Positions 17,162 through 28,600 of a stretch of DNA of 64,000 nt are shown here, one piece after another (within the stretch, counting starts at the first letter, position 1; the number at the start of each line of letters is the position of its first letter). This DNA is from Parazoarcus communis (GTDB lineage: Bacteria > Pseudomonadota > Gammaproteobacteria > Burkholderiales > Rhodocyclaceae), in contig NZ_CP022188.1 in NCBI RefSeq assembly GCF_003111665.1, positions 2,108,001-2,172,000 of the forward strand, given 5' to 3'. The position numbers and the translations under genes were made by a program. The notes below the pieces were generated by a model. It did no database searches. It was given only the letters and a program-made list of their open reading frames with translations, and was not told where the DNA came from.

Positions 17162-19828
17162 TGCCCCGATGATTGCGGCAGTGTTGCTGCCTGCAGCCTC
17201 CGCATCCCGCACCTGCAACAGCGCTTCCACCGCCTCGATCTGCATCGGGCGTGCGAACAGAAACCCCTGAAAATGATGACAGCCGTTGTCGTTCAGAACG
17301 CCCCTTTGCGCCTCAAGCTCCACGCCTTCTGCGATGACCTTCAGATCCAGCGCATGGGCAAGCGCGATGACCGCCTTTACGATCGCAAGTCCGCTGGTGC
17401 TGTCAGGCAGGTTCTTCACGAACGAGCGGTCGATCTTGAGCTGATCGAGCGGCAGGCGCTGCAGATAGGACAGTGAGGAATAGCCGGTGCCGAAGTCGTC
17501 GATCGAGAAACGGATGCCGCGGGCCCGAAGCCGGCTCATGCGCTCGATGGCTTCCTCCATGTCGTCGAGCAGCAGGGATTCGGTGAGCTCCAGGGTCAGG
17601 CGGTCGGCCGGCGCGCCGCTGCGGGTGAGGGCGTCCAGCACCTGCTCGACGAACGCATCGCTGTAAAGCTGCTGGGCGCTGATGTTTACCGCAATGCTCA
17701 GCGTCTGCGTGGAGGGGCGTCGGGCCCACTTCGCCAGCTGATCGCAGGCAATGTTCAGCACATGCAGGCCGAGTGCAGGCATCAGGCCCGCGCGCTCGGC
17801 GACGTGGATGAACTGGTCCGGCGAAACGAATCCGCGCTTCGGGTGTTGCCAGCGCACCAGCGCCTCCACGCCGAGCATTGTTCCGCGCTGGTCGTACTGA
17901 GGCTGGTACAGCACCAGAAACTCGCCTGCTTCAGTGCCGAGACGAATCTCCTCCTCGAGACGCAGGCGGGCGGTGACGGTTTCCTGCATTACCGGATCGT
18001 AGAAGCAGAGCCGGTTCTTGCCCCGGTGCTTTGCTTCGTTCATGGAAAGGTCGGCCTGTTTCATCAGCTCTTCGACCGAGCGCTCATGGTCACGGAACAA
18101 GGCGATGCCAACGCTCGCGCTGCTTTGCTGGGTGTGTCCCTCGAGCGTATAGGGCGCCTTGAGCGCAGCCAGTGCGCGCATGCCGATGTTCTCCGCGACC
18201 TGGCGCGCAGCATCCTCATCGCCGTCGAGCTCGTCCACCAGAACGACGAATTCGTCGCCCCCGAAGCGCGCCACCGTGTTGGACTCGCCCGCCACGCCAC
18301 ACAGCCGTTTTGCCGCCTGTTGCAGCAGGACGTCGCCATTGTGGTGCCCGAGCAGATCGTTGATGTTCCGGAAGTCATCGAGATCGATGAACATCAGGGC
18401 GCCATAGCGCGAAGAGCGGGCACTCAGGGCAAGGGCCTGCCCGAGCCTGTCCATCAGCAGTCTGCGGTTGGGCAGTTGCGTGAGATGGTCGAAGAAGGCA
18501 AGGGTGCGGATCTCTTCTTCGGTGGACTTGCGCAGCGAGATATCGGTCAGCGCCGCGACGTAATGCGTTACCTGGCCGCGTTCGTCGCGTACGGCATTGA
18601 TTGACAGCGCCTGTGGGTAGGTCTCGCCATTCTTGCGCCGGTTCCAGACCTCACCCTGCCAGGTGCCCGTGCCCAGCAGCTCATCCCACATGGCCTGGTA
18701 AAAGGCCAGGCTGTGCCGGCCCGAACCCAGCATGCGCGTTTTCTTGCCGATTACTTCGGCTTCGCGGTAACCGGTGATGTCGGTGAATGCGTTGTTGACG
18801 CGCAGCATGACGGTATCGGCATCGGTAATGATCATGCCCTGTTGCGATTCGAAGGCGATGGCCGCAATGCGACGCTCCTGCTCGGCCGCCACGCGCTCCG
18901 AGATGTCCCGGGCGAGAAAGAGAACTGCCGGCCTGTCCTCCGGTCGGGTTTCGAGAACCTGGCAGCGTCCTTCGAAAGTACGCGGTCCGGCAAGTGTTTG
19001 CAGGTTGTACTCGATGCTTTTAGGCGAATCCTCATCCAGTGTGCGCCGGATGAGTTCGAGGAAGCGGTCTGCGTCCTGTGCCGGCAGGACGTCATGCATG
19101 CGCTTCCCGATCAGCCCGTTGATATCGGCGACGAGCAAGCGCTCATTCTGCGAGATGACTTCAACATAGCGACCGTCTTCATCCAGCACCAGCACGAGAT
19201 CAGGCATGGCGTGCGCGATTGCACGCAGCCTGGCCTCGCTCCCGGCAAGTGCCCGTTCGGTTTGAATGCGGTTATCCAGATCCTGAAGCAGCATCCCCAG
19301 CAATGCCGTAGCGGGTGCCAGTACCAGCAGGTAGGGCAGCGCAAGCGCCTCGAAGAAGGCGCTTCTCTGCTCGGCCGGCAGCCCCGCGAACAGGAGCAAT
19401 GCGACGAGGTGCACGATGACGCCGAAAATCAGGAACTGTGAAGGGCCGCGTGATACCCATCCCTTGCTTGCTGCGGCACGATAGGCCAGTCCGAGCAGCA
19501 TTGAACTGCAGATGATGCTGACGCCGGTCAGCGCACCCGTACCGCCCAGAAGAGTGCGATAGGCGGCGGCAATCAGCATGGCCACCGAGCCCACCAGTGG
19601 CCCGCCGAAGAATCCCGCCATGGCGAGCACGGCGGAGCGGCCGTCGACGATCACCCCTGGACTGAAGTTGATGGGCGTCATCATGCCGATCACGCAGATC
19701 CCGCCATAGATGACGCCGGCACTGATGCGTGCAGCGTGCGGATGGTGTCCGAGCAGGCGCGTGTTGATGCCCTGTAACAGGCAGAGTGAGAGCAGGAGAA
19801 CCGCCGTTTTGACGAGCTCTAGGATCAT
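17159..19828 (-). CDS. LytS-type 5TM, PAS-PAS-GGDEF-EAL cyclic-di-GMP enzyme
   Basis: An 889-residue inner-membrane protein. The first ~185 residues form about six hydrophobic segments with the 5TM-LytS/YhcK signature (INFSPGVIVDGRSAVLAMAG and FFGGPLVG). PAS 1 ~200-320, PAS 2 ~325-450, GGDEF ~455-615, EAL ~630-870. GGDEF is intact at 523-527, but the I-site position reads GESN instead of RxxD, so classic product inhibition is not expected. The EAL motif (655-657, VEALVRWQHP) and DDFGTGYSSL are intact. It could make or break c-di-GMP. The gene is monocistronic, on the same strand as the signalling genes upstream of it. Confidence 0.92.
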   Translation of the reverse strand: MILELVKTAVLLLSLCLLQGINTRLLGHHPHAARISAGVIYGGICVIGMMTPINFSPGVIVDGRSAVLAMAGFFGGPLVGSVAMLIAAAYRTLLGGTGALTGVSIICSSMLLGLAYRAAASKGWVSRGPSQFLIFGVIVHLVALLLFAGLPAEQRSAFFEALALPYLLVLAPATALLGMLLQDLDNRIQTERALAGSEARLRAIAHAMPDLVLVLDEDGRYVEVISQNERLLVADINGLIGKRMHDVLPAQDADRFLELIRRTLDEDSPKSIEYNLQTLAGPRTFEGRCQVLETRPEDRPAVLFLARDISERVAAEQERRIAAIAFESQQGMIITDADTVMLRVNNAFTDITGYREAEVIGKKTRMLGSGRHSLAFYQAMWDELLGTGTWQGEVWNRRKNGETYPQALSINAVRDERGQVTHYVAALTDISLRKSTEEEIRTLAFFDHLTQLPNRRLLMDRLGQALALSARSSRYGALMFIDLDDFRNINDLLGHHNGDVLLQQAAKRLCGVAGESNTVARFGGDEFVVLVDELDGDEDAARQVAENIGMRALAALKAPYTLEGHTQQSSASVGIALFRDHERSVEELMKQADLSMNEAKHRGKNRLCFYDPVMQETVTARLRLEEEIRLGTEAGEFLVLYQPQYDQRGTMLGVEALVRWQHPKRGFVSPDQFIHVAERAGLMPALGLHVLNIACDQLAKWARRPSTQTLSIAVNISAQQLYSDAFVEQVLDALTRSGAPADRLTLELTESLLLDDMEEAIERMSRLRARGIRFSIDDFGTGYSSLSYLQRLPLDQLKIDRSFVKNLPDSTSGLAIVKAVIALAHALDLKVIAEGVELEAQRGVLNDNGCHHFQGFLFARPMQIEAVEALLQVRDAEAAGSNTAAIIGA

Positions 19829-20002
19829 TGGGGGCCTTTGGGGGCGCTTGCAGGGCGGGCGCTCGAAAAGTGGCGGGCCAATTGACGGCAGAGGGGGCTC
19901 ACTATAGCGAAGGCGCTAGGGTGCGGAACGGGAAAATATCACACTATGGCAGTATGGGTAATCTCCCGCTGCGGGCATCGAAGGCGCAGGCGCTGCAGGT
20001 GC

Positions 20003-21721
20003 TCATGCCGGGGCCGATGCGGTGTGGATGATCACCGTATTGCGCCCCTCCTTCTTTGCGCGGTACATGGCGTTGTCCGCGTTCTTGGACAGTTCGATCA
20101 GGTCCTGCCCGCTTTCCGGGCAGAGGGCGATGCCGATGCTGGCGGAGATGCTGATCGATGCGTGGTTGATGATGAATGGCGCACCGACTGCGATGCGGAT
20201 CTTTTCTCCGACCGCCATGGCATCCTCGGCGCTCTGAATGTTCCGCAGCAGGACAACGAATTCGTCTCCGCCGATGCGCGCGGCGGTGTCGGACTCGCGG
20301 ATGGACTTGCGCAGGCGCGCGCCGATCTCTTTCAGCAACTGGTCGCCGACGGCGTGTCCATGTGCGTCGTTCACTGGCTTGAAGTCGTCGAGGTCGATGA
20401 ACATCAGTGCCAGCCGGGTCTGATCCCGGCGGACCGCGGCAAGGGCAAGCGCCATGCGATCGGCGAACAGCGCACGGTTGGGAAGGCCGGTCAGCGGGTC
20501 GTGCTGCGCAAGATGCTCGAGGTCCTGCCTGCTCTGGTGCAGCTCTGACAGCTGCTGGCGGATCTGATCGCGCAGTTGCTTGAAGCTGCGGGCGAGCACG
20601 CCGATTTCGTCCTCCCGCTCCAGCGGGAGCCCGTGCGCCTGCCGCTCGTCGGAAAAGCCTTGAACCGCTGCGCTCATCAAATTGATCGGACGGGTGACGG
20701 CACGCGCCACAAGGACTGCAAGCAGCGCGCAGACCAGGCAAAGTCCCAGCACGATCTGCAGGATGACGACGCCCAGCGCGTCTGCCTTGTGCAGGACCGA
20801 GGCCAGCGGCTGCGCCAGGCCCAGGATGAGATTGCGCTCGTCCGAGCGGATGGCGACGCCCTGTTGTATGAAGGCGGCAACCATCGGGTAGTCGGCGTAG
20901 TTGCCCTGTGTGGCTTCGATGAGTACGTGATCGGATTTGCCTGCAACGAGGTCGGCTGTCAGCGCAAACGTGTCCTGTACGAGGATGCGCCTCCCCCTGT
21001 CGAAGCCGAAGGTCTGGCTGCGGTCGGGGTGGATGAGGAAGTCGCCCTGACCGTTCGCGAGAAAGAGCTGAAACTCCGGTGGCAGTCCGGCAGCAAGCTG
21101 TGCAAAGACGCCGTTCAGATCGACATTGATCACGATCACCCCGAGTGCGACCTTGCCGGCATCTACAACCGGCATTGCAAGCTGGGCAGTGGGCTCCTCC
21201 TGACCCGCATGTGAGCCACGCTCGTGATTGATGACGAAGCGCGAGAGGTAGGTCTCGCCCGGGCCTCCCTTCAGCGATTCGAAGACGTATGCGTAGTGGC
21301 CTTTTTCCTGCAGGTCGTCGCCGTCGATGCGTAGCAGGCTGTCGCCGCTACGGTCGATGCGGACGCGTTCCGCGCCGAAATCTGCGGCAGAAATAAGCCG
21401 GATCTGGAAGTAGTCCGGGTTGGCCTTCATCAGGAGTTTGAACAGGGTGGCCAGCTGGTCGGCCGACTCGGTGTCGTTGGGGTCGAGCGCGCCGAGGGCC
21501 GAAGGGTGGGTACTCAGCACCTTGAGGTTGCGCGAGATTTCCTGACGGGCGACGATGATTCTGCTTGCGAGTACCTGCGTCGAGGTCAGAAGTTCGTCCT
21601 TGGCCGACTGGATCAGGAGATCCCGGCTGGCATTGTGTGCATAGAAGCCGGTCAGCCCCGCTGCCAGCATGCCGACCAGCGCCAGGAGCAGGGCGAGGCG
21701 TGCCGCGATGCCAAACCTCAT
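20003..21721 (-). CDS. Cache-HAMP-GGDEF diguanylate cyclase coupled to a binding protein
   Basis: A 572-residue membrane protein: signal-anchor helix ~7-27, periplasmic double-Cache-like sensor ~35-310 (GAERVRIDRSGD, YLSRFVINHERGS, LGVIVINVDLNGVF), second helix ~315-340, HAMP ~340-395 and GGDEF ~410-572. GGDEF is intact (484-488) and the RESD inhibitory site lies five residues before it, so this should be an active, product-regulated cyclase; there is no EAL. The start is the ATG at 21721, which overlaps the stop of the PotD-like gene as ATGA, so the two are translationally coupled. The periplasmic sensor probably responds to that binding protein, as MbaA does to NspS (inference). Confidence 0.92.
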   Translation of the reverse strand: MRFGIAARLALLLALVGMLAAGLTGFYAHNASRDLLIQSAKDELLTSTQVLASRIIVARQEISRNLKVLSTHPSALGALDPNDTESADQLATLFKLLMKANPDYFQIRLISAADFGAERVRIDRSGDSLLRIDGDDLQEKGHYAYVFESLKGGPGETYLSRFVINHERGSHAGQEEPTAQLAMPVVDAGKVALGVIVINVDLNGVFAQLAAGLPPEFQLFLANGQGDFLIHPDRSQTFGFDRGRRILVQDTFALTADLVAGKSDHVLIEATQGNYADYPMVAAFIQQGVAIRSDERNLILGLAQPLASVLHKADALGVVILQIVLGLCLVCALLAVLVARAVTRPINLMSAAVQGFSDERQAHGLPLEREDEIGVLARSFKQLRDQIRQQLSELHQSRQDLEHLAQHDPLTGLPNRALFADRMALALAAVRRDQTRLALMFIDLDDFKPVNDAHGHAVGDQLLKEIGARLRKSIRESDTAARIGGDEFVVLLRNIQSAEDAMAVGEKIRIAVGAPFIINHASISISASIGIALCPESGQDLIELSKNADNAMYRAKKEGRNTVIIHTASAPA

Positions 21722-22767
21722 GGCGCGAGCACCCTCGATGCACGGTCTCCCGACATGATTCGCCCCCACAGCTGATTGCGCAGCTCCGCGCTCTCGACGG
21801 GTTCGAGCCAGATCAGCCGATCCTCATTGCCGGAACTGCTGGCGGGCCGGGTCGTACTGGAAAGCCCCTGGCGATTGTTGAGTACGGCGCCCGGGCCTTC
21901 CTCTAGCAGATAGTTGATCCATGCCGTGGCGAGCCCCCTGTTTTTGCTGTTGCGATGAATTGCCCAGCAGTCGAGCCATGCGAGTGCGCCCTCACGCGGG
22001 ATTGCGTAGCCGACGTCCGCACCTGCGGCGCGCAACAGCTGAAGCTGCTGCGATCCGAAGTTTGCAAACAGCAGGGCTGCCCGCAGGCGGATGAACATGT
22101 CCGCCGACTCCTGAGGTTGCGTGTAGAAACTCAATACGTTCCGGCGCAGGGCGATCAGGCGCTCGACAGCAGCAGGCCAGTCCTGCTCCCGGAGCTGAAA
22201 GAGTGAAGGCAGCCCGAGCGACTGTGCGGCAAGGGAGAAACTGTGAGCGCCGCCGTCATAGGTGAGGATTCTCCCGCGGTAGCGCGGATCCCACAGGACG
22301 TTGATCGAGTCCGGCGCCGTTTCGAACTGCCTGCGGTCGTAGATCAGCCCCATCTCGGCATAGGTATATGGAATGGCATACGCCTTGCCGTCATGGACGA
22401 TGCCCGGAATGTTGTCGAGATCGCGAAAGCGGGGCAGCTGGCGTGAGCGGTTGGAGAGAGCGGCAGTGTCGATCGGCAGGACGAGGCCCTGGCGGATATA
22501 GCGCTGCAACTCAGCGGTATTGACTGCAAAGACGTCGAAAGATGTTGGGCCGTCCCCGTTCGCCCGTCGCCACAGGGATTCGTCGGAGTCGATGACGGTC
22601 ACCTCGACCCTGCTGTCCGTGCGTCGCTCGAAAACTTCCACGACGTCTGGGTCGGCATAGCCCGGCCAGGCGAGCACCCGCAACACGTCAGCTGCCATGC
22701 CGGGCGAGGTGACCACCATGGCCAGCATCAATGCGAGTTGCCGCAGGCTGCAGTGAAACCGGTGCAT
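21718..22767 (-). CDS. PotD-like periplasmic substrate-binding protein (NspS-like orphan)
   Basis: A 349-residue protein with a signal peptide (charged MHRFHCSLRQ, hydrophobic core, cleavage near PGMAA at residues 22-26) and the fold of polyamine-type binding proteins: LRVLAWPGYADPDVVEVFER, FDVFAVNTAELQRYIRQGLV and LPIDTAALSN match PotD/PotF landmarks. No ABC permease or ATPase gene is near. Instead the stop overlaps the start of a diguanylate cyclase with a periplasmic sensor. The closest known logic is NspS of Vibrio cholerae, a PotD homologue that binds norspermidine or spermidine and signals through MbaA rather than feeding a transporter. The ligand here is unproven; the extent of polyamine-site conservation was not checked. 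Confidence 0.85.
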   Translation of the reverse strand: MHRFHCSLRQLALMLAMVVTSPGMAADVLRVLAWPGYADPDVVEVFERRTDSRVEVTVIDSDESLWRRANGDGPTSFDVFAVNTAELQRYIRQGLVLPIDTAALSNRSRQLPRFRDLDNIPGIVHDGKAYAIPYTYAEMGLIYDRRQFETAPDSINVLWDPRYRGRILTYDGGAHSFSLAAQSLGLPSLFQLREQDWPAAVERLIALRRNVLSFYTQPQESADMFIRLRAALLFANFGSQQLQLLRAAGADVGYAIPREGALAWLDCWAIHRNSKNRGLATAWINYLLEEGPGAVLNNRQGLSSTTRPASSSGNEDRLIWLEPVESAELRNQLWGRIMSGDRASRVLAP

Positions 22768-23187
22768 CCGAGTGATTCCGCCCTTAGTGATATGCGCAAA
22801 CGAGTGTAGCGCAGAACACCCGCGCTGACGCCCCGTCCTGAGCCGGTCTTGCAGGTGTATGCGAGCAAGCCTGCCAAAAATCAGTCACGGGAGCGCCATC
22901 GAATGCCTCCAATGCGTGTCACAACCCTGGCGGTCCGAGCTCCTGAAAATGAGTATTCGCCGCAATCTTGGATTCCAGCTTCTGATCGCAGCGATCGCGC
23001 AGCCGGGCGGGCGAGCGCTGCGGCGGATCAGAACCCGGCTGTGGCGGACACGACCCGGGGAATCTCCGACCAGATGGCCGGTATCGCCAATCGTCTTCGG
23101 ATCGGGCGCGTCCTGTATCCCCAGGCGAGCTGAAGGTGCGTCGGTGCCTGCGCGACATCATCGGCGTGTGGCGCGGGACGCAGGGGT
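22768..23187. other. Intergenic region with a possible degraded gene fragment
   Basis: This 420-base gap separates two minus-strand genes. On the plus strand an ATG at 22949 opens MSIRRNLGFQLLIAAIA, which looks like the start of a membrane protein, but the frame then turns into Arg/Pro-rich shadow sequence; a second plus frame reads AVADTTRGISDQMAGIANRL before stopping at 23133. Together these could be remnants of a chemoreceptor-like gene. No intact gene can be supported. The part next to 22767 should contain the promoter of the binding-protein gene. Confidence 0.3.
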
Positions 23188-25521
<2,334 letters not shown>

Positions 25522-25622
25522 GTTACTTCAGCCCTGCCTCAGCGTCATGCCGATCGAGTGGGTTGGTGCGAAAAATATGCGAACATTTGGTATTCGAATG
25601 TGCTGATTGCCGGGCGCTTCGC

Positions 25623-28600
25623 TTATCCGGTCAGTCTGGCCCGGAGTTCGCTCGTCGTGATGAGTGCGGCGGCGATGTCGAAGTTGTCGATCTGCCGTAA
25701 CAGGCCGGACAGCAGGGCGTGGTGCGCGTCATGGCCGAGATGTGATGCGAGCGTCTTCAGCAGGGGTTCGGGCACCAGCCGGTTGCGCCGGAGCAGCTCA
25801 TCGATGTGGTCGAGATCGGACAGCGCCTTCTCCGGATTGGCGCAAGCCACCTGCTGCGGGGCGTGCTGAGCCGGGAGCGTGCCGTCGATGGTGGCCAGCA
25901 GCTTTGTCAGCATGTCGATCGTCCTGTCGGCGGCATCGGCGTCGCCTTGTGCCAGCGCCACCTCGAGCTGCCCAGCGGTCGTCTGGAGCTGCGTGGCGCC
26001 GACGTTGCCGGCCGCGCCTTTGAGTGTGTGCGCAAGGCGCACTGCCGTTGACAGATCACCGTCGGCGAGTGCCGCGCGAAAACGCTGCGCCCAGTCCGCA
26101 AAGTCGCGTGAAAAGCCCCGGATCAGACGCACGAGCAGCGCCCTGTCGTGGGCCAGCCGGTTCAGCGCTGCCTTGAAATCGAAGCCGTCCATGTGCATGG
26201 GCAGCGCGGCCGTTGCTGCAGGCGTTTGCGCAGGCGCGGCCGCCGCTGCGGTAGCGGGCGGGCGGGCAGGGACCCACTGCAGCAGGACCTTGAGCAACAC
26301 GAGCGTGTCGATCGGTTTGCTGATGTGTGCGTTCATGCCTGACTGTTCGCTTGCCTTGCGGTCGTGGTCGAAGGCCGCTGCGGTCATGGCGATGATGGGC
26401 AGCGTTCGGCCCCAGTCGCTTGCGCGGATCTGCCGGGTGGCTTCGAGGCCATCCATTTCAGGCATCTGGATGTCCATCAGGATGGCATCGAAGTGCCCGC
26501 TTTGTCCTTTTTCGATGGCCTCGCGCCCGTTGTTCGCGAGTGTGACCTCCAAACCCATTTTGGACAGAACGGCCTCGGCAACCTCCTGGTTGGTGAGGTT
26601 GTCTTCTGCCACCAGAATCCGCGCGCCGTGAATCGGGCCTGCCTGCTCGAACAGGCTGCTGCCCGGCAGCGTATCCGGAAAGGGGCGGGGGGTGGAGAAG
26701 CCGTGCATCTGGACATTCGCAAGCACGTCGAAAAGCCGGGACGCGGTCACGGGCTTGGTCAGAACCGCATCGGTGTATTCGGCTGCGGTGGCTTGCGGCA
26801 TGGACGGATGGTCGTGGGCGGTCACCATGATGATGATTGGCGTAAACGGCAATCTTCCGTCGCTGCCTGCCTGCCTGATGGCCTGCGCGAGGGCGAGACC
26901 GTCCATGTCCGGCATCTTCCAGTCGATCAGGGCAAGCCTGAACGGGTGCCCGTCCGCGCCGGCGGCCAGCACCTTGCGCAGCGCCGTTTCAGCATTGGCT
27001 GCGGTATCTGGTTCAAGCTGCCATTCGGAAAGGTATCCGCTCAGTACACTGCGGACGCTCTCGCTGTCGTCTACCACCAGTACCCGTTCGCAGTGCAGAT
27101 GAATGTGCCGGGCATCTGCAGGGCGTGTCGATCTGGATAGCGCCGCGGTGAAATGAAAGGTGCTGCCTTCGCCCTGCGTGCTGTCGACGCCGATCGTTCC
27201 ACCCATGAGCTCGACCAGGCGCTTGCAGATCGACAGCCCGAGACCGGTGCCGCCAAAGCGCCGGGTGGTGGACGTGTCGGCCTGGGTAAAGGGCGCAAAG
27301 ATCTGCGCGCATTGCTCGGGTGTCATGCCGATTCCCGTGTCCTGCACCGAGAACCGCAGCACGAGTTTGCCGTCGCTGTGCATCGTGCATTCGATACGGA
27401 TCCTGATGAGGCCGCTCGTCGTGAACTTGATCGCGTTTCCGACCAGATTGTTCAGGACCTGGGTCAGGCGCATCGCATCGCCTTCGAGCATCGCCGGTAC
27501 GTCAGGCGCGACGTCGAAAACCATTTCCAGGCCTTTCTCCGATGCGGGTACTGCAAACAGATCCGACACCCGCTCCAGCACGTCGTCCAGGCGGAAAGGC
27601 TCGTGCTCGATCTCGATCCTGCTCGCCTCGAGCTTGGAAAAGTCGAGGATGTCGTTGAGCACGTTCATCAGGCCGTGAGACGCACTTCGGATCTTGTCCA
27701 GATAGTTGCGCTGATGGGCGCTGAGCTCGGTGTCGTCGAGCAGTTGCGAGAGCCCGAGAATCGCATTCATCGGGGTGCGGACTTCATGGCTCATGTTGGC
27801 GACGAAGTCCGATTTCGCGTGGCTGGCATCCTCCGCCTGCCGCGTGCGCTCGGCCAGTGCGACATTGAGCTGTTGCAACTCGACCTGGGTCAGCTTCATC
27901 TGCGTGATGTCGGTGACCAGTACCACCAGCCCGCGCACGACACCATCGGCAAGGTCGGGGATGTAGTGTGTCATCGCGTAACGGACATCGTCTTCCGAGC
28001 CCTTGGGCAGGACGTGTTCGAACTGCTGGATGTCACCTTTCAGCGCGGCCCTGACCTGCGCCTCGTGCTTGTCGAAGAAGGCCTCACCCATCACCTCGCG
28101 CATGCTCTTTCCGAGCGCTGCGTCGGGGTCGACTTCGAACCAGGTCTTGAAGGCCGTGTTGGCAAAGCTGCAGTGCAGATCCCGGTCCCAGTAGGCCACC
28201 AGGCCGGGCAGCGAGTCCGCAAGCGTGTGCAGGAAGCGGTTCGCATCGGCCAGCTGACGCGTGCGCTCGGCAACGACCTCCTCGAGATGATCACGATAGC
28301 GCTCGAGTTCCTTGCGCAGTCGCACCCTGTCGCGCAGGTCTACCGTTGCGATGAATACCCGCCCGGGCGTGCCCTTGCTGTCGAATTGCGATGCTGAAAC
28401 CAGCACATCCAGCGGCGTGCCGGCGAGTGTGGTGATCTGGGTCTGGTGGCTGGACAGCGTCTCGCCCCGGTGCAGCGCGAGCAGCAGGGTCACGAAGCCG
28501 CGTCGAGCCTCGGGGCTGGCATACAGCACGGTGCTTGGACCGCGCAGGGTGGCTGTTTTGTCGGCCCCCAGCAGCGTCATGGTTGCCTGATTGAAGTTCA

